DNA from: Bacillota bacterium
Lineage (GTDB): Bacteria > Bacillota > Clostridia > Christensenellales > Borkfalkiaceae
NCBI GenBank assembly: GCA_003343995.1
Contig: QAKE01000035.1
Coordinates: forward strand, 1-14,153
DNA: 14,153 bases
Direction: 5' to 3'
The notes under the pieces are model-generated. The model saw only the letters and a list, made by a program, of their open reading frames with translations. It was not told the DNA's origin and ran no database searches. Both the position numbers and the translations under genes were made by a program. Below, piece after piece: positions 8,441-14,125 of this stretch (the first letter of the stretch is position 1; every line of letters begins with the position of its first letter).

Positions 8441-8489
8441 TATGAAAAAACAGAGCGGAAAACAGGGCGAAAAATGGAGATGGCAGTAA

Positions 8490-8596
8490 GGCGTGCGCTT
8501 GGCTATATACAAGTCGGCGGCAGAGCTGACGGCGCGGCTGACGCCGCGCCGTCACCCGCTCGCTGCGCTCGCGGGCGCCGAAGCCAAGCGCACGCC
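8490..8596. repeat. GC-rich nested inverted repeat, possible replication origin or oriT-like site
   Basis: A perfect 15-bp inverted repeat, GGCGTGCGCTTGGCT (8490-8504) with AGCCAAGCGCACGCC (8582-8596), encloses a perfect 11-bp hairpin, GACGGCGCGGC (8528-8538) with GCCGCGCCGTC (8543-8553). A further CCCGC/GCGGG pairing lies at 8555-8575. The block sits just 3' of the HUH Rep gene, in a stretch with no credible coding sequence. Hairpin-rich DNA beside such a Rep gene is where a double- or single-strand origin could be, but no nick site can be named. Confidence 0.6.
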
Positions 8597-8633
8597 CGAA
8601 CAGATAAAGCGGGCAAACGGAAATCAAAGGCGG

Positions 8634-8690
8634 CGACGGTGCGGGCGTTCGCCGCTAACCCGCTTGGCGAATCGCCCGCTTATACCGTCG
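8634..8690. repeat. Second long hairpin between the origin-like block and rep
   Basis: GCGGGCGTTCGCC (8641-8653) pairs with GGCGAA-CGCCCGC (8666-8679, one bulged T). An outer CGACGGT (8634-8640) pairs with ACCGTCG (8684-8690). The loop is GCTAACCCGCTT. There is no T run on either strand, so it is not a standard terminator. With the preceding inverted repeat it makes 8490-8690 almost entirely foldable. Confidence 0.6.
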
Positions 8691-8724
8691 CGCCGTACCT
8701 TGATTTTCACCGTTATGTAAGTCG

Positions 8725-9726
8725 CTATGTTACCTTCGGAAGTTGCGCTATCACTTCGGGGCTGACTTGCCCGATATATTCGCCATCCACCCAGCACCCG
8801 AAGCTGTCGAAGAGGAGTAACTTTCTGTCCTCTAATCCATAGGGACATACAATATCTTCGTCCATGATGTCCGTTACAAAGTATTGATACAGTCCTCTGG
8901 AATATATGAGTTTGCCGCCGGACTTTTCAATATATTTCACGAGATATTGTACGGCTTGCGGCATTTCGGAGATATGGTTAATGGGACGGAACGCATTGCG
9001 CCCGAACTTCTTGGCAAAAAACGTATTCTGTTGTACCGTCTGCATTCTCTTTTTGCGCGTATCGAAGTCGCGGAGTATTTCCATCTCGCCAGATAATGTG
9101 CCTGCGGGGATATAGAATAGCCCGTGAAAGTGAAGCCTGTTGGTTTCCCCGCCGCGCTCCCATGCGCCGATATAGAGCCAGCCTTTACGGCTGGAAAAGT
9201 GGTACAGGATATTTAACAGCTTTTTTGCAAATTCTTCCTCAGTCATCTTGTCATCGGCATATGTAAAAGTTACAAAATAGTTGAAACGTTGGTGGTTTAT
9301 CTTTCTCCAAAGGCGTGTTCTGCGGCAGATCATATTGCGGTGCTTTCTCTCGAAGTTCTGCTCCACGAAAGCGCGGCAAGAAGAGCCGTCCTCGAAATAG
9401 GGCAGCATCTGCTGGACGATATACGATTTTTGTTCCCGCTTCTTCATGCCGAAGGTCTGCTGATACAATTCATCGAACAGCTCTTTGCGCGTCATCTGTC
9501 TCACGGCAGGCGGCGCGCTTTTTTCGTGGACATTGGCGGGATTTTGCGCCGGCTGATCTGTAACGATATTATCTTCTGCAGGCGCAGTGACTTCTTCCGA
9601 TTGCTCTTTGACTTCAATAACTTCCTCATGGCGCGGCCGGCGGTTTTTCACGCGCGGGTCGGGTATGTACGGGATGCCGATATAATGGCTCCCGTCTGAA
9701 TAAACTTTTACTTGGCTATACGGCAT
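8725..9726 (-). CDS. HUH-type rolling-circle replication initiator (Rep)
   Basis: This 333-residue protein carries the three motifs of rolling-circle Rep/HUH endonucleases. Motif I is NYFVTFTY (149-156). Motif II is the metal-binding HFH of NRLHFHGLFYIP (H199, H201). Motif III is the tyrosine motif YLVKYIEK (261-268), with Y261 or Y265 as the likely nucleophile and K264 beside it. Such enzymes nick an origin strand, stay bound to its 5' end and restart replication. The N-terminal 130 residues are charged and unassigned. AAGGAGG lies eight bases before the ATG. It is the last gene of a minus-strand operon after the HTH and 53-residue proteins, and is followed by hairpin-rich DNA that could hold its origin. 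It may serve an integrative element or plasmid; a phage-type Rep is the main alternative. Confidence 0.85.
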   Translation of the reverse strand: MPYSQVKVYSDGSHYIGIPYIPDPRVKNRRPRHEEVIEVKEQSEEVTAPAEDNIVTDQPAQNPANVHEKSAPPAVRQMTRKELFDELYQQTFGMKKREQKSYIVQQMLPYFEDGSSCRAFVEQNFERKHRNMICRRTRLWRKINHQRFNYFVTFTYADDKMTEEEFAKKLLNILYHFSSRKGWLYIGAWERGGETNRLHFHGLFYIPAGTLSGEMEILRDFDTRKKRMQTVQQNTFFAKKFGRNAFRPINHISEMPQAVQYLVKYIEKSGGKLIYSRGLYQYFVTDIMDEDIVCPYGLEDRKLLLFDSFGCWVDGEYIGQVSPEVIAQLPKVT

Positions 9727-9801
9727 AGCGTTATCCTCCTTGAACAGAATGAATTTTCCTTCACTTCTTCCGAGGCCGGATGAGTGTTTTTGATCCTTCT
9801 T

Positions 9802-9857
9802 GCATACGGAACAGTTACGGCAGCCGCTTGACGTCGCGGTCTTTGCCGTCCGTATGC
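9802..9857 (-). other. Long hairpin between the 53-residue ORF and rep
   Basis: GCATACGGA (9802-9810) pairs with TCCGTATGC (9849-9857) over nine perfect pairs. Inside, ACGGCA pairs with TGCCGT and CCGC with GCGG around a TTGACGTC loop. It starts two bases after the stop of the small ORF in the direction of transcription and has no T run, so it is not a standard terminator. It may protect the 3' end of the upstream message or tune Rep expression. Confidence 0.5.
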
Positions 9858-9858
9858 G

Positions 9859-10020
9859 TTACTTGCTTTCTTTTTTCTTTTCAAAATATTCGCTCATCCT
9901 GAGTTCCAGAGAAGAAGTAAAGAGGTCATACTCTTCCTCGGTCATGTTGTTCACGTTCGGTCTTCCGTTGATGAACACTTTGACGCCGAGGGGATTATAT
10001 TTGACCTCGATCTCTTCCAC
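9859..10020 (-). CDS. Small conserved-looking protein of 53 residues, function unknown
   Basis: The ORF reads (M)EEIEVKYNPLGVKVFINGRP and continues with an acidic and then lysine-rich tail (SEYFEKKKESK). I chose the GTG at 10020 because AGGAGG lies eight bases before it; the ATG at 10026, two codons earlier in frame, is only two bases from that AGGAGG. The gene sits between the HTH protein and Rep on the same strand, 33 bases after the former. Codon use fits its neighbours, with many GAC, CTC and ATC codons. Proteins of this size and place in mobile elements are often small regulators, but no domain is recognisable and no function is claimed. Confidence 0.7.
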   Translation of the reverse strand: MEEIEVKYNPLGVKVFINGRPNVNNMTEEEYDLFTSSLELRMSEYFEKKKESK

Positions 10021-10052
10021 TTTCATCACCTCCTGTTTTGAGATTCGGGCGT

Positions 10053-10355
10053 TTATGCGCTCTGCCCGTCGAGCTTGCTCTGCAAAAACAGCAAGAGCTT
10101 TTTGTTCTTTTGGCGAATGTACTCTGTACTGTAATTGAGATCTTCCGCCGTTGCCTCCTGCGTGAGCCCCTTGACGTATAGTTCATAGTAAATGTAGTAC
10201 AAATCGAGCGGCGCGGTGCTGACAATGGCGGCATACTTCTCGGCAAGTTCCTTCACCGTATGCGGGAGGGTATCGAAGGCAGCGGAAAAACGCGCCTTGT
10301 TCGTATAGTACAGGCGTATCGTTTTTAATTGCTGTCTGATCTCAATGAGCGTCAT
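10053..10355 (-). CDS. Sigma-70 region 4-like helix-turn-helix protein
   Basis: This 100-residue protein has an N-terminal helical half and a C-terminal HTH at about 64-95 (LTQEATAEDLNYSTEYIRQK), which resembles region 4 of sigma factors and the small sigma-like regulators found on Firmicutes phages and integrative elements. No region 2 is present, so it is probably not a complete sigma factor. GGAGG lies eight bases before the ATG. It is the first gene of the operon that ends with Rep and so may control replication genes. The four hairpin repeats in the 380 bases before it are candidate regulatory targets. Confidence 0.72.
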   Translation of the reverse strand: MTLIEIRQQLKTIRLYYTNKARFSAAFDTLPHTVKELAEKYAAIVSTAPLDLYYIYYELYVKGLTQEATAEDLNYSTEYIRQKNKKLLLFLQSKLDGQSA

Positions 10356-10394
10356 AATGTTTTCCTCCCGTTGTGCGGCTATCTTAAACCGTAA

Positions 10395-10740
10395 ACTCGC
10401 AAGGTTTTTGCACCTTTACAAAATTTCTTTGAAAAATTTATCTTCGGCGATAGCATATCAGCCAAACCTGCAACTTTTCTTCAGGTTTGAAAAATTCCTT
10501 ATACTATCACAAGGACACTTATCTTGAAAATACAATGCCCAAAGGAAAAAATTTCACAATCTTTTTTCTTTCACGGATAGTAAACCACCCAAATACGACA
10601 CTTTTTGACGTATTTGAAAAAAGTTTTCTCATGAAGTTTACAGGCAAACATAGACAAAACCTGTCCCTAATTCAAACATTTTTCATTCCCATTCAACCAC
10701 GCAAACAGGACAGTTTTTGACCTGTTATGAAAAATTTCCG
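10395..10740 (-). repeat. Four degenerate hairpin repeats with variable arms
   Basis: Four short inverted repeats lie before the sigma-like gene: AAGGT/ACCTT (10401-10416), AAACCTG/CAGGTTT (10464-10488), CAAATACG/CGTATTTG (10590-10616) and AACAGG/CCTGTT (10704-10726). On the minus strand three share the context ATTTTTCA, arm, a CAAAAA or GAAAAG spacer, the matching arm, then a TTTGSSTGGTT-like tail. Arms differ while their pairing is kept. Spacing between centres is about 68, 127 and 112 bases. The region is AT-rich and I see no gene in it. They may be iterons, operators or RNA hairpins in the leader of the rep operon. Confidence 0.5.
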
Positions 10741-10811
10741 AAAAACAAAAAAACCGTGACCGCAGACAAATGATAGACGATCTCTCGCCTATCTTGCCTG
10801 ACAGTCACGGT
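10741..10811 (-). terminator. Intrinsic terminator of the micro-ORF transcript
   Basis: Read on the minus strand, ACCGTGAC (10811-10804) pairs with GTCACGGT (10760-10753), followed by a long T run ending in GTTTTT. The interior holds a second stem, GATAG/CTATC (10789-10793 with 10772-10776). The direction of the T run shows that a minus-strand transcript ends here, before the rep operon leader begins. Confidence 0.82.
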
Positions 10812-10826
10812 CACCCGGATATTTCG

Positions 10827-10892
10827 TCAATTCTTTGGTTTGGGTCTATGCCCGACTACTCCCGCTGGTTTTTTCCCACAGTCAGAATACAT
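10827..10892 (-). CDS. Micro-ORF of 21 codons in a small transcript
   Basis: The peptide begins MYSDCGKKPAGVVGHRPKP and stops two residues later. A GGAGG lies one base before the ATG, closer than normal, so translation is uncertain. It sits in a self-contained minus-strand unit: promoter at 10936-10964, hairpin AAGCCGA/TCGGCTT at 10907-10923, the ORF, then an elaborate terminator. The predicted RNA is about 185 bases. The peptide is basic, rich in Gly, Pro and Lys, and has no membrane segment. It could be a leader peptide, a real microprotein or a chance ORF within a noncoding RNA. Confidence 0.45.
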   Translation of the reverse strand: MYSDCGKKPAGVVGHRPKPKN

Positions 10893-10935
10893 TCCTCCGT
10901 GATATGAAGCCGAACCTCGGCTTGTTTGTGCTTTT

Positions 10936-10964
10936 ATCTTACCACATTCTCCCGCGTTTTACAA
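10936..10964 (-). promoter_or_regulatory. Promoter of the micro-ORF transcript
   Basis: On the minus strand the -35 is TTGTAA (10964-10959) and the -10 is TAAGAT (10941-10936), with a 17-base spacer and an extended -10 TGG. The start is expected near 10929, just ahead of the AAGCCGA hairpin. The paired terminator 120-190 bases downstream supports it. Confidence 0.6.
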
Positions 10965-10981
10965 CAAAAGCTGCCGTTAGT

Positions 10982-11269
10982 AAACCCCAACAAAACCGAA
11001 ACTTATGTCACCAAAACCGAAACAAACCGCGCATTTCGTTACCTTTTCTAGACATTTTCGTACCTTTCGGCTCTGGGATGGTGGGAGAGCGGCATTGTCC
11101 GTCAAAGGCGCGCAGCAATATTGAATGAATGAAAAGAAGATAACTTCAACAAAATTCCTGCGCGTCCCTTTGGGGCAGACCTTTGACAGACTTCGCTTTG
11201 CTCTCCCCGTTTTTCGGTTGCGCCGAAAGGTACGATGGTACCGAAATAGTACCGCTCTTGTTGGGGTTT
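10982..11269. repeat. Nested inverted and direct repeats upstream of the recombinase, possible att or operator region
   Basis: A 12-bp inverted repeat, AAACCCCAACAA (10982-10993) with TTGTTGGGGTTT (11258-11269), encloses a 13-bp one, CGTACCTTTCGGC (11059-11071) with GCCGAAAGGTACG (11222-11234). The left arm also holds the direct repeat CAAAACCGAAAC (10991-11002 and 11012-11023). The right arm holds several GGTAC or GTACC cores (11229-11279). I see no gene in 10965-11346. A recombinase attachment or autoregulatory site is plausible beside a large serine recombinase, but crossover bases cannot be named. Confidence 0.5.
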
Positions 11270-11342
11270 TGTATCGGTACGGTTTGGGTATTGTCGGAAA
11301 ACAGTAAAGCTCCCGTGTCTGTTATTCCCTGCCGTAAAGGTG

Positions 11343-11348
11343 TACAAT
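11343..11348 (+). promoter_or_regulatory. Possible -10 box of the recombinase gene
   Basis: TACAAT at 11343-11348 would start transcription near 11355 and give a short leader carrying TTGGAGG before ATG 11380. No good -35 is seen 17 bases upstream, so the promoter may be weak or need an activator. Confidence 0.4.
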
Positions 11349-11379
11349 GGAGGCAAAAAATTTTGGAGGAAAAATCAAA

Positions 11380-12939
11380 ATGAAATCGGCAGTTATTTAC
11401 GCGCGTTACAGCAGTGAGCGGCAGTCGGAACAATCCATCGAAGGACAGCTCCGTGTCTGTAACGAATTTGCGGAACGCAACGGTCTGCGCGTCGTCAAAA
11501 CATATATTGACCGCGCCATGACCGGCACCAACGACCATCGCGCGGAGTTCCAGCAAATGCTTTCCGACAGCGACAGCCCGCAGGAATGGGAGATCGTTCT
11601 CGTTTATGCCCTCGACCGGTTCGGAAGGAATTCCGTGGAAATTGCCGTCAACAAACAGCGGCTGCACAAAAACGGGAAAATACTCATCTCGGCAACGCAG
11701 AGGACGTCGCAGAACATCGACGGCTCGCAAAACCTTGACGGCATTATTCTGGAAAACGTCATGATCGGTCTTGCGGAGTACTATTCCGCCGAGCTTTCGC
11801 AGAAGATCCGCCGCGGACAGAACGAGAGCAGAGAAAAAGGAAACTTTGTCGGCGGGGGCATCGCCTATGGCTACAAAGTCGTCGATAAGAAGATCTTTAT
11901 CAATGAGGATGAAGCGGAAGCGGTGCGGTATATCTTCGATCAATACGCATCCGGTAAGGTCGCGCGGGAAATCATCGAGACATTGCAACAGCGGGGACTG
12001 ACGCATAGAGGGAAGCCGTTCTTGCCGAACGCAATTTATAAGATCTTGCGCAATACCCGCTACATAGGTTTTTATTATCACAGTGAAAAGAAGTACACGA
12101 ACGCATTTCCGCCCATCGTTTCGGAAGAGTTGTTCCATACCGTACAGTCGATGCTGGCAAAGAACAAACTCGGCTCGCACAGCCGTGATACCGTCTTTCT
12201 CTTGAAAGGTAAACTCTATTGTGGCATATGCGGAAAGAAAATGAACGGCGAGAGCGGGACATCGTGGACGGGAAAAATGAATTACTATTACAAATGTGCG
12301 ACGAAGAAAAAGAAGAGTTCCGCCTGTCCGAAGGAGACCGTCCGCAAGGAAGACATCGAAAAGTTCGTCGTACAGACGACCATCGACGTGCTGCGCTCTC
12401 CTGGGACGATCGAAAAAATCGCGGATACCGTCGTAGATATCCACCGCAGGCGTTGGCAGGATAAATCGGTATTGCATCTTCTGAAAGAGGACAGGGACAA
12501 AAAGCAGAAGGCTTTGAAAAATCTTCTGACTGCCGTAGAAGAAGGCTTGCTCACTCCCACGACAAAGAGCCGCATGACGGAGCTGGAAGAAGAGATCGAT
12601 ATCCTGAACGGCAAGATCCTTGCGGAAGAGAGCAAAGAAGACAACCTCATCACACGGGAACAAGTCATGGAATTTTTGATCACCTTGCCCGAACAGGAGC
12701 CGCAGGTCATCATCGACACGATGATCCGCAAGGTCGTTCTCTTTGACGACAGGATCGAACTTCATTATAATTTTTGCGACAGGCCCGAACCTGAAAATCC
12801 CGACGGCACTTCACCCGAAGACCGCCGGGTTTTTCTTATCTCTTTCCAATCGACTTTGTCATCTTCCGTTCCACCATACCAGTATTACACGAACTTTTAC
12901 TATTTCAAAGGCGGTTTTGCCGTAATGTTTCGGTTGTAA
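11380..12939 (+). CDS. Large serine recombinase (site-specific integrase)
   Basis: This 519-residue enzyme would integrate and excise the element by serine-mediated strand exchange. Residues 3-145 are the resolvase catalytic domain, with nucleophile S11 in YARYSSERQS and the motif VYALDRFGRN (75-84). Residues about 155-260 are the recombinase DNA-binding domain. A zinc ribbon follows (C281, C284, C306, C316), then a coiled coil at about 360-420 and a C-terminal tail. I chose ATG 11380, with GGAGG ten bases upstream; the in-frame ATG at 11347 would add 11 residues unlike the family N-terminus. The gene converges on the DUF4373-type gene and ends at a strong terminator. Length and domain order match Tn4451/Tn1549-like and phage integrases. 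It appears intact. Confidence 0.94.
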   Translation: MKSAVIYARYSSERQSEQSIEGQLRVCNEFAERNGLRVVKTYIDRAMTGTNDHRAEFQQMLSDSDSPQEWEIVLVYALDRFGRNSVEIAVNKQRLHKNGKILISATQRTSQNIDGSQNLDGIILENVMIGLAEYYSAELSQKIRRGQNESREKGNFVGGGIAYGYKVVDKKIFINEDEAEAVRYIFDQYASGKVAREIIETLQQRGLTHRGKPFLPNAIYKILRNTRYIGFYYHSEKKYTNAFPPIVSEELFHTVQSMLAKNKLGSHSRDTVFLLKGKLYCGICGKKMNGESGTSWTGKMNYYYKCATKKKKSSACPKETVRKEDIEKFVVQTTIDVLRSPGTIEKIADTVVDIHRRRWQDKSVLHLLKEDRDKKQKALKNLLTAVEEGLLTPTTKSRMTELEEEIDILNGKILAEESKEDNLITREQVMEFLITLPEQEPQVIIDTMIRKVVLFDDRIELHYNFCDRPEPENPDGTSPEDRRVFLISFQSTLSSSVPPYQYYTNFYYFKGGFAVMFRL

Positions 12940-12943
12940 TACG

Positions 12944-12981
12944 CAAAAGAGCAAGGGGAAAGCCCTTGCTCTTTTGTTTTT
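12944..12981 (+). terminator. Strong terminator of the recombinase gene
   Basis: CAAAAGAGCAAGGG (12944-12957) pairs perfectly over 14 bases with CCCTTGCTCTTTTG (12963-12976) around a GAAAG loop, followed by five T. It begins four bases after the stop codon. Confidence 0.92.
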
Positions 12982-12997
12982 CCACTCGGGTGGAAAA
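12978..12997. repeat. Bounding 20-base palindrome, left copy
   Basis: TTTTCCACTCGGGTGGAAAA is an 8-bp hairpin with a TCGG loop. The reverse complement of the right copy (13275-13294) differs from it at one base in 20. Together they bound a 317-base block between two convergent genes. A short T run follows on the plus strand, so it might also work as a second terminator. Confidence 0.65.
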
Positions 12998-13017
12998 TTT
13001 TTCGGAAAAACGGGCGG

Positions 13018-13052
13018 CTCAAAAATTTTGAGACACGCTCAAAATTTTTGAG
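13018..13052. repeat. Twin near-palindromes separated by five bases
   Basis: CTCAAAAATTTTGAG (13018-13032) and CTCAAAATTTTTGAG (13038-13052) are exact reverse complements of each other and each is nearly self-complementary. The arrangement looks like a paired binding site for a dimeric DNA-binding protein or a cruciform-prone element. No protein can be assigned. Confidence 0.6.
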
Positions 13053-13112
13053 ATTTCTGCTGCGGTCGCTTTTCGCGATTTGTCCTTGCGGTTGGTATTT
13101 ACATTCCATTGC

Positions 13113-13249
13113 TCACTCTTCCGTACTTTTCGCGGGGTGCGCACCGCCGTTTCGCGCCTGTATTCCGCCGCGCGCCGCGCGTCTGAATCTTCACAGGCAC
13201 GAAACGGCAGGCACGCACTGTCTCCCGCGAAAAATACTATTAAGAGTGA
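13113..13249. repeat. Long imperfect inverted repeat, cruciform-capable
   Basis: Three matching segments nest in register: TCACTCTT (13113-13120) with AAGAGTGA (13242-13249), TTTTCGCGGG (13127-13136) with CCCGCGAAAA (13224-13233), and GCCGTTTCGCGCCTGT (13146-13161) with ACAGGCACGAAACGGC (13193-13208), one G-U pair. The whole folds into a stem of about 50 bases per arm with a 31-base GC-rich loop. I see no gene here. A single-strand origin, a transfer origin or a small non-autonomous element are possibilities. Confidence 0.6.
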
Positions 13250-13251
13250 AT

Positions 13252-13269
13252 GACGCCGCCCGCGGCGTC
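13252..13269. repeat. Perfect 8-bp GC hairpin
   Basis: GACGCCGC (13252-13259) pairs with GCGGCGTC (13262-13269) across two bases. It closes the palindrome block before the right bounding repeat. With a two-base loop it is more likely a protein site or cruciform than an RNA hairpin. Confidence 0.5.
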
Positions 13270-13274
13270 CGCTG

Positions 13275-13294
13275 TTTTCCACCCGAATGGAAAA
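13275..13294. repeat. Bounding 20-base palindrome, right copy
   Basis: TTTTCCACCCGAATGGAAAA is the inverted partner of the 12978-12997 copy, with 19 of 20 bases matching after reverse complementing. It overlaps the tail of the minus-strand terminator of the DUF4373-type gene. Confidence 0.65.
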
Positions 13295-13313
13295 GCGCCC
13301 CTGCGGGCGCTTT
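13287..13313 (-). terminator. Terminator of the DUF4373-type gene
   Basis: On the minus strand AAAGCGCCC (13313-13305) pairs over nine bases with GGGCGCTTT (13300-13292) around GCAG, followed by a short T run. It begins two bases after the stop codon. Confidence 0.8.
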
Positions 13314-13315
13314 CC

Positions 13316-14125
13316 TCACTTCACGTCGAAATATCCCTTCGCCACCGCGGTTTTCAGCGCGGCTGCCTTCTTTCCCTCGTCCGTCCGGTATTCCATATCC
13401 AGGCGGACGATGAGATTTTTCAGCTTTTCGTTCGTCACCGTCCGCCCGTTCAGTTGGCAGTGCCGTATGAACTCCCACAGCCCGCCTTTTACAGGCTCTT
13501 TCACCCCGAATCCGTCCATGATCTCCGCATAACTCTCCCGCCCCGCTCTTTTTCCTTCCTTTCTTCCTTCTTCCTCTGTTTCATTCCCTCTCTTTTCCTT
13601 TCCTTTCTTTTCTTTTAGCGCATTATTCTCCGATTTATCGGGGTTATTCTGCGATTTACTCGGGTTTTTCTCGGAATAATTCGGAGAGATCGTACTGTTA
13701 TAAAAGGTTTCAAGCTCCCGTTCCTGCTCGTCCGTCAGCAACCAGTGCTTGCCCCTTACCTCTGCCACCGTGTGTTTGCGCCGCCGCATGGCGCATACAT
13801 ACTGCTCTTGTATCTCTGCGGCAGTCAGTACATTGACCGTATCAAAGAGGTGTGCATCGAACATTGACCGCTTTAACAGGTATCGTACCATCTGCCGGAC
13901 TTTATTTTGCGTACAGTGCAACGCGGAAGCCAAAATAAAGTAAAAATCTTCCTTGTCCTCGATCTCCAAATAGTACCCTTCGCCGTACACCTTGCAGAGG
14001 AGATATATGTACAGCGTTATTCCGTCCGCGCCGAACCGCGCTTGCAGCATTTGCACCCGTTCGGTTTGGAAAAAACCCGTTTCAAAAGGAAAGTAACTTA
14101 ATCCTTTTTTCACGGGGCGTGCCAT
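13316..14125 (-). CDS. Lin1244/DUF4373-type protein, probable replisome organiser
   Basis: This 269-residue protein has the N-terminal winged-helix-like domain of the Lin1244/Lin1753 (DUF4373) family at about 9-120 (LSYFPFETGFF, RFGADGITLYIYLLCKVYG). Homologues occur in phages, plasmids and integrative elements and are often annotated as phage replisome organisers or DnaD-like proteins. Residues about 145-190 are a low-complexity linker rich in Lys, Glu and Asn, and about 195-269 form a short helical C-terminal domain. AAGGAGG lies 12 bases before the ATG, a little far; a weaker GGAAG is closer. It lacks the ATPase that loader partners carry. Together with the HUH Rep it suggests the element replicates as a circle, but direct proof of function is absent. 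Confidence 0.82.
   Translation of the reverse strand: MARPVKKGLSYFPFETGFFQTERVQMLQARFGADGITLYIYLLCKVYGEGYYLEIEDKEDFYFILASALHCTQNKVRQMVRYLLKRSMFDAHLFDTVNVLTAAEIQEQYVCAMRRRKHTVAEVRGKHWLLTDEQERELETFYNSTISPNYSEKNPSKSQNNPDKSENNALKEKKGKEKRGNETEEEGRKEGKRAGRESYAEIMDGFGVKEPVKGGLWEFIRHCQLNGRTVTNEKLKNLIVRLDMEYRTDEGKKAAALKTAVAKGYFDVK

Noticed and set aside
8474..8842. 122-codon plus-strand frame over the GC-rich inverted repeats
   Set aside because: Its composition (Ala, Arg and Gly from GC-rich hairpins) and its overlap with the 3' end of rep suggest a chance frame; no convincing RBS.
10395..10740. CRISPR array
   Set aside because: The repeats are degenerate, only four in number, unequally spaced, and their arms vary instead of being identical; no cas genes are present.
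10835..11128. 97-codon plus-strand frame in the gene-poor region
   Set aside because: It lies opposite the micro-ORF unit, has no good RBS, and its translation is low in structure with no known motif.
11146..12765. 539-codon open frame on the minus strand antisense to the recombinase
   Set aside because: The plus strand encodes a full serine recombinase with catalytic, DNA-binding and zinc motifs. The antisense translation has no recognisable domain and its openness follows from the codon use of the real gene.
13048..13413. Plus-strand frame across the palindrome block
   Set aside because: It runs through the inverted repeats and the end of the opposing DUF4373-type gene, with no RBS or domain.
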